Assembly: GCA_015233155.1 (NCBI GenBank)
Contig: JADFYG010000023.1
Coordinates: forward strand, 17,405-81,404
Direction of reading: 5' to 3'
Length of the DNA: 64,000 nucleotides
From: Candidatus Rifleibacteriota bacterium
GTDB lineage: Bacteria; Muiribacteriota; Ozemobacteria; Ozemobacterales; Ozemobacteraceae
Below the pieces are notes generated by a model. It saw only the letters and a list, made by a program, of their open reading frames with translations, did no database searches and was not told the DNA's origin. Below are positions 35,879-43,652 of this stretch, piece after piece. Each line of letters opens with the position of its first letter. The stretch's first letter is position 1. The translations under genes and the position numbers were made by a program.

Positions 35879-38125
35879 TCAGCTGAACTTGGTGATGTCA
35901 AAATCTTCAATATCAAATGGATCTTTCGCGGGTTTCCCCGCCTTTTTGTCATCGGGTTTCCCCGCCGCTCCTGGAGCTTTTCCCGGGGCAGAGACTCCTG
36001 GTTCCGGATTATCTAAATCGAGCAGATCACCAAGACCGAACGGATCATCTTTGCTGGGACCTTTCGGCGGACTTTTCAATGGCCCTTTCACTGAAGGCTT
36101 CACAAGAGGTTTGCCCGCAGGCTTGGCATCTGATTTCCCGCCGGGAGAATTGAACAGATCGAGGATTCCATAGTCGAGGTTGCTCAGATCTTCGAGTGGC
36201 TCGCGTCGACCGGGTTTATCAGGCTTCTCCGGCCCGGAAGATGTTTCACCGATCAGAGGTGCAAATGGATTGTCTTTGTCGACGGTGGTTTTGGATGAAA
36301 CACCCGGCTTGGAAACAGGCTTTGCGGGCGCGGAAGCGCCTCCGGGTTTCATCGGTGGAAGCGGCGTTTCATCATCCGATACATCGACCGCAGGTAATGC
36401 AAAAGCCGGTTTAGCCGCTGGTTTGGAGGAAACGGGAGGAACTGTGGCGGATTTCATTGGTGGAAGCGGCGTATCATCGTCATCCGACAGGTCAGTGGCT
36501 GCAGGTAATGCAAAAGCCGGTTTGGCCGCTGGTTTGGCGGAAACGGGAGGAACGGCGGCAGATTTCATAGGCGGAAGCGGCGTATCGTCGTCAGACAATA
36601 TGGCGGCTGCAGGCAATGCAAAAGCCGGTTTAGCTGCTGGTTTGGCGGAAACGGGAGGAACGGCGGCAGATTTCATGGGCGGAAGCGGGGTATCATCGTC
36701 AGACAATGCATCGACGGCTGGTAAATCAAATGCTGGTTTAGTCGCTGGTTTGGCGGAGACGGGTGGAGCGACAGCGGATTTCATCGGCGGAAGCGGTGTT
36801 TCGTCATTTTCTGACGATGTATCGACAACAGGTAATGTAAATGCCGGTTTAGCAGCCGGAAGTTTTTCATCGACCCCGGTATGTGATTTTGAAGACGGGG
36901 CTTCTTCAGGGATTTTCATCGAAGCTGGCGATGTCTTGACATCTGATATCGGTGCAGATGGTGTTCGAACAGGATGAGACGCTGGCAAGGGCTTGATTTC
37001 AGGCTTAACTGGTGGAAGCACCGGACTTTCAGCTGGAATAATGCCAGTATCCGCTTCATCCGGAACCGGATCGGAGTCTAATAGCGGATTTACGAGCCCG
37101 TCGCTGTCTGTTTTATCAGGCATCCCGGGAAGTCCTGAAAACAGATCTTCTGATTTCTCGGATGCAATGTTGCCCCTCAGGACAGGTTCGGGCTTCGTCA
37201 CTGAAAAGGGTGTTTCGATTCGAATATCTTTTTGTGGAATAGCAGAAGGTGAAAAAACTTTTGCAGGAGGCTTCGAATTGACCGCAAACTCAGAAAGCTT
37301 ATCCGGATCATCTTTGGGATGTCCCAGGGCTGCTTTAAACGCAGGTATGACAGGGTTAGGAGCAGCCGATAACGCAGGCGACGAAACGGTCGGTTTTTCT
37401 GATGTCAGCGGAATTTCAGACTTGGGCAACGTCTCTTTATTCGGAAGGGGAGACAGTCCGGGGCGAATATGACTTGCGGCAGGCGACACCTCTGTGGCTG
37501 GCTTCAATGATGGCGATTCCGGTAAGCCAGGTTTTGCGGGGATATCCGGTCGAATCGAGGATTTGCCTTCAAAAGGTCGCGTCGGGGTGTTCAAAGAAGG
37601 AGTGGCGCTGGCTGATCCACTAGTTGTTGTCTGAGGCGTGGACTTCGTAAATGGCGGACGGACTGGCTCCGCCTTTCGAAGCACCGGACGAGCAGGAAGT
37701 CGGGATGCTGTCGCGCCGTGATGCGTGGAATCGAGTTCGGCGAGAGGTTTTCCGCAACAGGGACAAAAATGAAAGACGACACCGCACTCAGGACAATGAA
37801 AGTCTTTCCCGTCAGTATGTCCGACTCCGGATTTGCCAGCGGCACCACCCTTGGGTTCCCACTTGCCGGAATCGTTGCGAGCCCAGTTTTCGAGGTCAAG
37901 GGTCAGGCTTGTGACGCCGCGAATGGCGCGAAGACGCGATTCGAGAAACTTTATTTCAACAGGAACTTCGTCTGCGGGCTTCTCGAAGCCTACGAAGGCA
38001 AGAATGCCGGAAAGCGTTATTTCGCCACCGGCTACGCGGATTTTGAGTTTTGAAAAATCGACACGGCGTCCCGACAACTCTCGTCGTACAGCCGCGCTAA
38101 TTTCTAGATCAGAAACCCCGCTCAC
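35879..38125 (-). CDS. BON-like/zinc-ribbon protein with Pro-rich tandem repeats
   Basis: Residues 1-110 are a BON-like alpha/beta domain (LEISAAVRRELSGRRVDFSKL ... GEITLSGIL ... LRAIRGVTSLTLDL, in parts). A zinc ribbon follows, with four cysteines in HCPECGVVFHFCPCCGKPL. The remaining about 600 residues are Pro/Lys/Ser-rich and disordered, with five tandem copies of a 36-39 residue unit (see repeat). No membrane segment or catalytic motif is seen; it may be a cytoplasmic scaffold. A TTG start at 38143 is possible, but GGAGG lies 5 bases before GTG at 38125, so I start there. A homolog search would decide whether the repeat tail is conserved. Confidence 0.72.
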   Translation of the reverse strand: MSGVSDLEISAAVRRELSGRRVDFSKLKIRVAGGEITLSGILAFVGFEKPADEVPVEIKFLESRLRAIRGVTSLTLDLENWARNDSGKWEPKGGAAGKSGVGHTDGKDFHCPECGVVFHFCPCCGKPLAELDSTHHGATASRLPARPVLRKAEPVRPPFTKSTPQTTTSGSASATPSLNTPTRPFEGKSSIRPDIPAKPGLPESPSLKPATEVSPAASHIRPGLSPLPNKETLPKSEIPLTSEKPTVSSPALSAAPNPVIPAFKAALGHPKDDPDKLSEFAVNSKPPAKVFSPSAIPQKDIRIETPFSVTKPEPVLRGNIASEKSEDLFSGLPGMPDKTDSDGLVNPLLDSDPVPDEADTGIIPAESPVLPPVKPEIKPLPASHPVRTPSAPISDVKTSPASMKIPEEAPSSKSHTGVDEKLPAAKPAFTLPVVDTSSENDETPLPPMKSAVAPPVSAKPATKPAFDLPAVDALSDDDTPLPPMKSAAVPPVSAKPAAKPAFALPAAAILSDDDTPLPPMKSAAVPPVSAKPAAKPAFALPAATDLSDDDDTPLPPMKSATVPPVSSKPAAKPAFALPAVDVSDDETPLPPMKPGGASAPAKPVSKPGVSSKTTVDKDNPFAPLIGETSSGPEKPDKPGRREPLEDLSNLDYGILDLFNSPGGKSDAKPAGKPLVKPSVKGPLKSPPKGPSKDDPFGLGDLLDLDNPEPGVSAPGKAPGAAGKPDDKKAGKPAKDPFDIEDFDITKFS
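36345..36860 (-). repeat. Five tandem 111-117 bp coding repeats
   Basis: Each unit encodes (A)KPAFALPA(A/V)...SDDDTPLPPMKSA-(A/T)-VPPVSAKPA-type peptides, about 36-39 residues. DNA identity among the central copies is high, as with recent duplication. An antisense open frame runs through them as a shadow of the repeat. Confidence 0.8.
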
Positions 38126-38170
38126 ATTTACCTCCGACCCCAAGCCTCAACAAGGCGAAATCGGGGTCGA

Positions 38171-38287
38171 TCAGCCTTCACCGATGCCCTTGATCACCCA
38201 CACTGATAGAAAAAGATTGAGTGAGCAGATCAGGATATTTCTCATCAACTGCCCGACCATTGCGGGAAATAACATCGCTATTGACAT
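38171..38287 (-). CDS. Possible 38-residue membrane peptide
   Basis: MSIAMLFPAMVGQLMRNILI and a following LCSLNLFLSVWVIKGIGEG form one or two hydrophobic stretches with a charged Arg between. AAGGGG is about 5 bases before the ATG. It ends 45 bases before the repeat-protein start and could be co-transcribed. There is no homology I can name; such short frames often arise by chance. Confidence 0.3.
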   Translation of the reverse strand: MSIAMLFPAMVGQLMRNILICSLNLFLSVWVIKGIGEG

Positions 38288-38436
38288 GATGGCCCCTTTC
38301 CTAATTTCGGCACATGCGAATGATTTTGTGAGATTATAACACAATCTTCCTTCAGACAAGGAGATAAAGAAATTGCGATAATTATTTTGGGTGGTGGGGT
38401 AATTTAACTGATGCGGCTATTATTGTGTCTTTTTTT

Positions 38437-38467
38437 ATCTGTGTTCATCCGTGTCCATCTGTGGTTA
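38437..38467 (+). repeat. Triple 10-bp repeat ATC(T/C)GTGT(T/C)C
   Basis: ATCTGTGTTC, ATCCGTGTCC and ATCTGTGGTT lie head to tail. Repeats of this wording turn up between genes in many environmental bacteria. The rest of 38288-38512 shows no gene; it is A/T-rich and directly follows the miaA stop. Confidence 0.6.
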
Positions 38468-38512
38468 AATTTGGTCGTCAGTTAAGAGTATTCCACTACC
38501 TTATTTTGCAGG

Positions 38513-39475
38513 TTACTTCGCGGTCAGGAAATTCCTGACCATAAATTTAATGCGACTCTCGGCGCCGGGCTCTGATAAATCGATTGGTTCCACTCCTGGA
38601 CGACGTTTAAACCAGGTTACCTGTCGCTTCGCATACTGCCGTGTATGGATATTTATTTGTTCGACAGTATCATCCAAATCCGTCTCACCTTGAAAATATG
38701 AACGCCATTCGGCATAACCTATTGTCCGCATTCCGGGAGCGGACCAATCGTAAAGCTCATTCAGTCGTTTAACCTCGTCGCGTAAACCCATCGTGAGCAT
38801 ATTTTGTATGCGTTGTTCCATTCGCTCGCAAAGCATGTCCCTAGGAAAATCAACGACTATCGGCAATATACGCGCATGGAGCGGAGAAACTTCGGCGCGT
38901 GCTTCCGAGAGTGGCCGACCCGTTGCGTGAATGATTTCCAGTGCCCGCATTACGCGGCGAGGGTTGGAAATATCTATGGAAAGAGCGGCAGCCGGATCAA
39001 TTCGCCGCAGTTCATCGACAAGCGCGAATGTGCCGTCGAGCTCCAACATCTCCTGCAGCCGATGTCGGATATTTTTGTCAACGTTGATATCCGGTAATCC
39101 CCGAGTCAAGGCTTCGTAGTAAAAACCCGTTCCGCCGACCAGCAGCGGCAAACCGCCGGAGGCCCAGAGTTTGGCTAGCACCAGACGGCCCTGACGAGCG
39201 AATTCTCCGGCGCTGAAAGTTTCGTCCGGGGAAACAAGATCGAGAAGATGGTGGGGGATTTCCTGTCGGTCCATTCTGCCGGGCTTTGCTGTTCCGATTT
39301 CCATCTCGCGATATATCTGTCTGGAATCGGAGTTCAGAATCTCGCAGCCAAAACAGCGGGCAAGCGACATCGCAACTTCGCTTTTCCCGCAGGCTGTCGG
39401 CCCCAGAATTGCTATCAGCGGCGGAAGCAAACCCTCAGATGAGGATTCATTGTGATCAGCTTCGAAGAAAGGCAT
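38513..39475 (-). CDS. miaA: tRNA dimethylallyltransferase (i6A37)
   Basis: Adds the dimethylallyl group to A37 of tRNAs reading UNN codons. P-loop AILGPTACGKSEVA, then NSDSRQIYREMEIGTAKP, IPHHLLDL and ETFSAGEFARQGR are the family motifs, with GTGFYYEALTRGLPDI and YAKRQVTWFKRR near the C terminus. Length 320 is normal. The start lies 20 bases inside mutL (both minus). It is the last gene of an overlapping run tsaE-tsaB-tsaD-mutL-miaA, and works with MiaB, encoded at 53258. Confidence 0.96.
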   Translation of the reverse strand: MPFFEADHNESSSEGLLPPLIAILGPTACGKSEVAMSLARCFGCEILNSDSRQIYREMEIGTAKPGRMDRQEIPHHLLDLVSPDETFSAGEFARQGRLVLAKLWASGGLPLLVGGTGFYYEALTRGLPDINVDKNIRHRLQEMLELDGTFALVDELRRIDPAAALSIDISNPRRVMRALEIIHATGRPLSEARAEVSPLHARILPIVVDFPRDMLCERMEQRIQNMLTMGLRDEVKRLNELYDWSAPGMRTIGYAEWRSYFQGETDLDDTVEQINIHTRQYAKRQVTWFKRRPGVEPIDLSEPGAESRIKFMVRNFLTAK

Positions 39476-41432
39476 GTTCGATCTGTTTTAACGTCAGGCG
39501 CAATGCGGTTGGTCTGCCATGCGGGCATGTGAATGGATTCTTTGTTTTCAACAGCTGTTCAAACAGCGAACGCATCTCCACCTCTCGCAGCACATCGCCT
39601 GCTTTAATTGCGGCCTTGCATGCCATCATCTTGAACAGATCAGATTTAATTTCGGCTATCGTCCGACCTTCCCAGCCTCCAAGGAGCTGGCCGAGAAAAT
39701 CCTGGACGCTGTCATTGCCTGCGGAATGACCATCCAGAATCGGCACCGCCGTCGCATAGAACTGGCCATCTTCCTCCTGTTGAATTGAAAAACCAAGATG
39801 ACGCAATTCGTCACCCCGCTCCAGCATCAAATATCGCTCTGATGGCAGCAGCTTCAGCGGTATCGGAAACAGAAGCGGCTGTGCATGAACCCGCTCTTCA
39901 CGGTAAGCTTCCACGTAAGTATCAAAAAGAATGCGTTCGTGTGCGGCGTGTTGATCGATTATGAACAAACCCTCGCGATCCTCGCCGAGCAGATAACTGT
40001 TCATGAGCTGACACAGGATACGCGGGGATTGAAGCACATCAACCGGTATCAGCGCACCTGATCCCGGGAGTGTGCCAGGCTGGGCGGGAGATGCACCGAA
40101 AGCAGTAAAACCCGTGGCGCCCGGACGCAGAGTATAACTGCGAGCCGTAGGCTGCGGGTTGAATCCGGTGTTGGGAAATGTTTGTCCGGTTTTTCCCGGG
40201 GTGAGGGGGGGGGCGACAGGATGATGCGATGCCTCTCGTCCGGTGGGGAAACTGAATTCCGGGGTGGCATTGGGAGGCTCACCGACTCCGGGAGTTGTTT
40301 CAATCAATTCGCGCGTGACCGGCGTGGGAAAGTTGCTGGACGAGGCTGACTCAGACTCAATATCGTCAATGGCGCCCGCACCGCCGGGACCTGTCGGCGA
40401 TACTATGCTGAGCCCTGAGAGACACGTTTGAAGTGTCTCCAGAACGAGGCCGAATATGAATCTTTCGTCGCGGAATCTTACTTCAGTCTTCTGCGGATGC
40501 ACGTTAACATCGACCATCTCGCCCGGCAGACGCAAATCGAAGATCAATACCGGATAACGCCCCTTTGGAAAAAAGGCGGCCAGGGCTTTGGAAATGGCTT
40601 GCGAAAGCAGTTTGGATCTTACATAACGTCTGTTGACCAGCGTCGTCATGAAGCGGGCAGCTGACCGGGCCTGATTCGGGGGAGAAATGAAACCACGCAA
40701 GGTCACGCCCGGAAGCGTGCTTTGTGGCTCATTAAGCGGAATCATGCTCTTGGTTATTTCGGGGCCATAGACGGCAAGCACCGCATCGGTAAGGTTTCCC
40801 TGCCCGGTCGAACTTGCTACGGCCACATTAGCGCGGGTAAAACGAAAGGCCAGTTCCGGATATCCCAGCATGTAATGGCAAATGATGTCGGAAATCTGTG
40901 CCATCTCGACCGCGATACTTTTCATGAACTTGCGGCGTGCCGGAATATTGTAGAAAAGGTTTTTCACCTGAATCATTGTCCCGCGCGGATGGGCGATGGA
41001 CTCGACTGAGCTGATGCGCCCGCCATCACACTGAACACGGGTTCCGATAGAGAAATCCTCGCGATGCGTTATAAGGGTAACGCGAGATACTGATGCTATG
41101 CTTGCTAGAGCTTCACCGCGAAATCCGAGTGTGCCGATAGCGTTAAGCTCGTCCGCGGTGGAAATTTTGCTGGTGGCATGCTGGCTGAAGGCAAGAACCG
41201 CGTCAGCCTGACACATTCCGATGCCATCGTCGACAATTTCTATAAGTTTCTGGCCGCCGTCTTTTATCTCGATCTCTATACAGCGCGCCTGAGCGTCGAT
41301 CGCATTCTCAATAAGTTCCTTGACTACCGAAGCGGGCCGCTCGACAACTTCGCCCGCTGCAATCTGACTGACGACTGTTTCATCGAGAACATGAATTACG
41401 CTGTCTTGTGCGATCTGTGGAGTAGCTTTCAT
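39456..41432 (-). CDS. mutL: DNA mismatch repair protein MutL
   Basis: N-terminal GHKL ATPase: VVKELIENAIDAQA, IVDDGIGM, TLGFRGEALASIASVS and GTMIQVKNLFYNIPARRKFMK. Residues about 340-450 are a Pro/Ser-rich linker. The C-terminal dimer/endonuclease domain carries DQHAAHERILFD (about residue 490), ACKAAIKAGD and CPHGRPTALR, so it is the nicking type, though the last Glu of DQHAxxExxxxE is Asp. Starts on an ATGA overlap with tsaD. No mutS is seen in the window. Confidence 0.95.
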   Translation of the reverse strand: MKATPQIAQDSVIHVLDETVVSQIAAGEVVERPASVVKELIENAIDAQARCIEIEIKDGGQKLIEIVDDGIGMCQADAVLAFSQHATSKISTADELNAIGTLGFRGEALASIASVSRVTLITHREDFSIGTRVQCDGGRISSVESIAHPRGTMIQVKNLFYNIPARRKFMKSIAVEMAQISDIICHYMLGYPELAFRFTRANVAVASSTGQGNLTDAVLAVYGPEITKSMIPLNEPQSTLPGVTLRGFISPPNQARSAARFMTTLVNRRYVRSKLLSQAISKALAAFFPKGRYPVLIFDLRLPGEMVDVNVHPQKTEVRFRDERFIFGLVLETLQTCLSGLSIVSPTGPGGAGAIDDIESESASSSNFPTPVTRELIETTPGVGEPPNATPEFSFPTGREASHHPVAPPLTPGKTGQTFPNTGFNPQPTARSYTLRPGATGFTAFGASPAQPGTLPGSGALIPVDVLQSPRILCQLMNSYLLGEDREGLFIIDQHAAHERILFDTYVEAYREERVHAQPLLFPIPLKLLPSERYLMLERGDELRHLGFSIQQEEDGQFYATAVPILDGHSAGNDSVQDFLGQLLGGWEGRTIAEIKSDLFKMMACKAAIKAGDVLREVEMRSLFEQLLKTKNPFTCPHGRPTALRLTLKQIEHAFLRS

Positions 41433-42457
41433 GATGGTTTTATCCAGAAGGGGAGGGGATCACCCATGGACCAATCGGCAAGCGCATTGACAGTAAGCGT
41501 ATTGCAGTCAGTCCAGGAGTTTGCCGTAAAAAAACCGTGAGCGGCTACCATGGCGGCATTGTCGGTGCATAGTGAGGGCGGAGGAATCAGGAGTTCGACT
41601 CCGCGAGCTTCGGCCAGTCGTGCAGCCTGAGCACGCAGCTCTGAATTGGCGGCGACTCCTCCTGCGATGACGAGTCGTGACATAGGATATTCGATCAGTG
41701 CCGCTCCGACTTTTGATATAAGAGTTTCCGCAACCGCATTCTGGAGACTTGCGCACAGGTCATTCAGTGAAAGCGAGTCTCCGGCTCTATCGATAACAGC
41801 GATGGTTGCTGTTTTCAGCCCCGAAAAGCTGAAACCGTAACCACGGCGGATGAGTGGGCGGGGAAGCTGATATCGGTCCGGATTGCCGGATATGGACTCC
41901 TTCTGAATTGCCGGACCTCCCGGATATCCAAGCCCAATTCGTCGTGCAATCTTGTCAAAAAGCTCTCCGGGTGCATCGTCAGCTGTGCGACCGAGGGTGA
42001 CATAATCGCGGATGCCTCGCGCGATGAGCATATTAGAGTGCCCTCCCGAGACAACGAGACCAAGAAAAGGGTATTCGGGGGGGCGACCGGCAGCCAGAAA
42101 TGCCGCTTCGAGGTGTGCTTCAAGATGGTGTATCGGGATAAAAGGTTTGCGAAGAGCCCACGCAATGGCTTTTCCCGCCGCGACACCGACGAGTAATGCT
42201 CCGAGTAAGCCGGGGCCTGTTGTGACTGCGATCTGATCGATTTCTTCCAGCGTGAGTTGCGCGGCGGCGAGCAGCTCGCGGATCAGGGGGTTTATAGCCT
42301 CGAGGTGCTTACGCGATGCGACTTCAGGAACGACCCCTCCGAACCGCCGATGCGTCTCGATTTGCGACGAGAGCAAACTGGCACGAATTCTCACTCCATT
42401 TTCAACGAGAGCCAGTGAGGTATCGTCGCAGGAACTTTCTATGCCCAGTGTGATCAT
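41429..42457 (-). CDS. tsaD: tRNA threonylcarbamoyladenosine (t6A) transferase TsaD
   Basis: ASKHA-fold enzyme transferring threonylcarbamoyl to A37 of ANN-decoding tRNAs. ITLGIESSCDDTSLALVENG is the N terminus; iron/metal ligands are in IPIHHLEAHLEAAFLA; LVVSGGHSNMLI, GEAFDKIARRIGLGYPGG-like (GELFDKIARRIGLGYPGG) and VAGGVAANSELRA follow. ATGA overlap with tsaB upstream and mutL downstream. With TsaB and TsaE here, only TsaC/TsaC2 is missing from the window. Confidence 0.97.
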   Translation of the reverse strand: MITLGIESSCDDTSLALVENGVRIRASLLSSQIETHRRFGGVVPEVASRKHLEAINPLIRELLAAAQLTLEEIDQIAVTTGPGLLGALLVGVAAGKAIAWALRKPFIPIHHLEAHLEAAFLAAGRPPEYPFLGLVVSGGHSNMLIARGIRDYVTLGRTADDAPGELFDKIARRIGLGYPGGPAIQKESISGNPDRYQLPRPLIRRGYGFSFSGLKTATIAVIDRAGDSLSLNDLCASLQNAVAETLISKVGAALIEYPMSRLVIAGGVAANSELRAQAARLAEARGVELLIPPPSLCTDNAAMVAAHGFFTANSWTDCNTLTVNALADWSMGDPLPFWIKPS

Positions 42458-43158
42458 CCTCGTTTTACCAGGTTGATTTCAGCCAGTGGCGGAATAACGT
42501 AGAGGGGGGCGATTTGCAGAAGAAGTTCAAAATCGTCATGGGCAGTGGCTGAGTTATGCTGTGTCATCAGGTGATGAAGAGCTTCGGGGGAGGGATCGAC
42601 TGTCCTGATAATCGAGTCGCCATACCATATTCCAAAATGTGGGCGTCCGTCACCTGCATCAGATCGTGCGACAAGTGTTAAGCGTTCCTCGACAGAGGAG
42701 CCCATGTGGGATGTCGCTTCAAGATCACTGTCGATGTCCAGTGCAAAAACCTTGTCGCGCAATGCGGGAACTGAAATCCTTATCGGACCACGCTCACCAG
42801 AGGCTGCAAGTGTCGCGATCGCCCAGTCGAACAGAGAGATGCCTGACAATGGTTTTCCTGAGACTTGCGAAAGTGTTCGAAGAAAGGCCACGGCCGTACG
42901 AACACCCGTGAGACTGCCTGGTCCGATGCCGACTCCAATCCGCTCAATATGTTCGAAAGTCAGATTCGTGGCGACAAGCATCTCGTCGAGAAATACTGTA
43001 AGCCGAGCGGCGAAGTCCTGACGGCTTTCCCATGAGAAGGCGCGAAAGGTCGGTGATCCGCTGTTCGGATCTGACGCGGCAAAACCGACCTGACCGACGA
43101 TACGCGGTCGCGAAGCATCGAGAAATATATAGGGCAGCGCGCGTGCGGATTTCGTCAC
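42454..43158 (-). CDS. tsaB: t6A biosynthesis scaffold protein TsaB
   Basis: Inactive TsaD paralogue that dimerises with TsaD. It shows the family blocks GIGVGPGSLTGVR-like (RIGVGIGPGSLTGVRTA) and PLSGISLFDWAIA. Its opening (YIFLDASRPR) is divergent from the usual 'ILAIDTS'. An upstream ATG at 43188 exists, but AAGGAGG lies 9 bases before GTG at 43158, and this GTGA overlaps the tsaE stop, so I use it. Confidence 0.93.
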   Translation of the reverse strand: MTKSARALPYIFLDASRPRIVGQVGFAASDPNSGSPTFRAFSWESRQDFAARLTVFLDEMLVATNLTFEHIERIGVGIGPGSLTGVRTAVAFLRTLSQVSGKPLSGISLFDWAIATLAASGERGPIRISVPALRDKVFALDIDSDLEATSHMGSSVEERLTLVARSDAGDGRPHFGIWYGDSIIRTVDPSPEALHHLMTQHNSATAHDDFELLLQIAPLYVIPPLAEINLVKRG

Positions 43159-43652
43159 GGACACGCGCCTCCTTTTCTGAGCGTCCATTTGATGCTGCGG
43201 CAGTTAGTATCATCGTCACTGCCGGACGGACATTTCGACGGTGCCAGGATAACCTCAAGATGCGGCCAGCCAGCCAGCTCAGGAACTCGCTCGGACCACT
43301 CGACAACGCATGGGAACCCCGCATCCAGAATTTCGAACAGACCAACGTCGTAGACTTCCTCGAGACAGCCTAACCGGTACAAATCGAGATGGTATAAAGT
43401 TCTGTCACCCCGACGGTATACGTTGAGAATTGTATACGTTGGGCTGGACACATTGTCATCAATGCCAAGACCAGCGGCAAAACCGCGAGTCCAGGTAGTT
43501 TTTCCGGCGCCAAAGGGGCCCTGCAATAATATCAGGGCCTGCGGAAACACTTTCGCCAGGCGTGCGGCATGAGCCAATGTATCTTTATCTGAACGGCTGA
43601 TGACTTGCCCGTCATCGGGAAGTATCTCGCCGTTTTTGATGGGTTTGCTCAT
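43155..43652 (-). CDS. tsaE: t6A biosynthesis ATPase TsaE
   Basis: P-loop LQGPFGAGKTTWTRGFAAGLG, SPTYTILNVYR and LYHLDLYRLG define TsaE, the ATPase that resets the TsaB-TsaD complex. ATG at 43652 overlaps the stop of the helicase (TGATG), while a longer frame to 43706 runs back into that gene and is not needed. The family is short; 165 residues is normal. Confidence 0.95.
   Translation of the reverse strand: MSKPIKNGEILPDDGQVISRSDKDTLAHAARLAKVFPQALILLQGPFGAGKTTWTRGFAAGLGIDDNVSSPTYTILNVYRRGDRTLYHLDLYRLGCLEEVYDVGLFEILDAGFPCVVEWSERVPELAGWPHLEVILAPSKCPSGSDDDTNCRSIKWTLRKGGACP

Noticed and set aside
36180..36977. 265-codon plus-strand ORF with Gly/Ser-rich repeats
   Set aside because: It is the antisense shadow of the Pro-rich repeats of the minus-strand gene, with no ribosome site and a sense-strand zinc ribbon plus a start site that fit coding.
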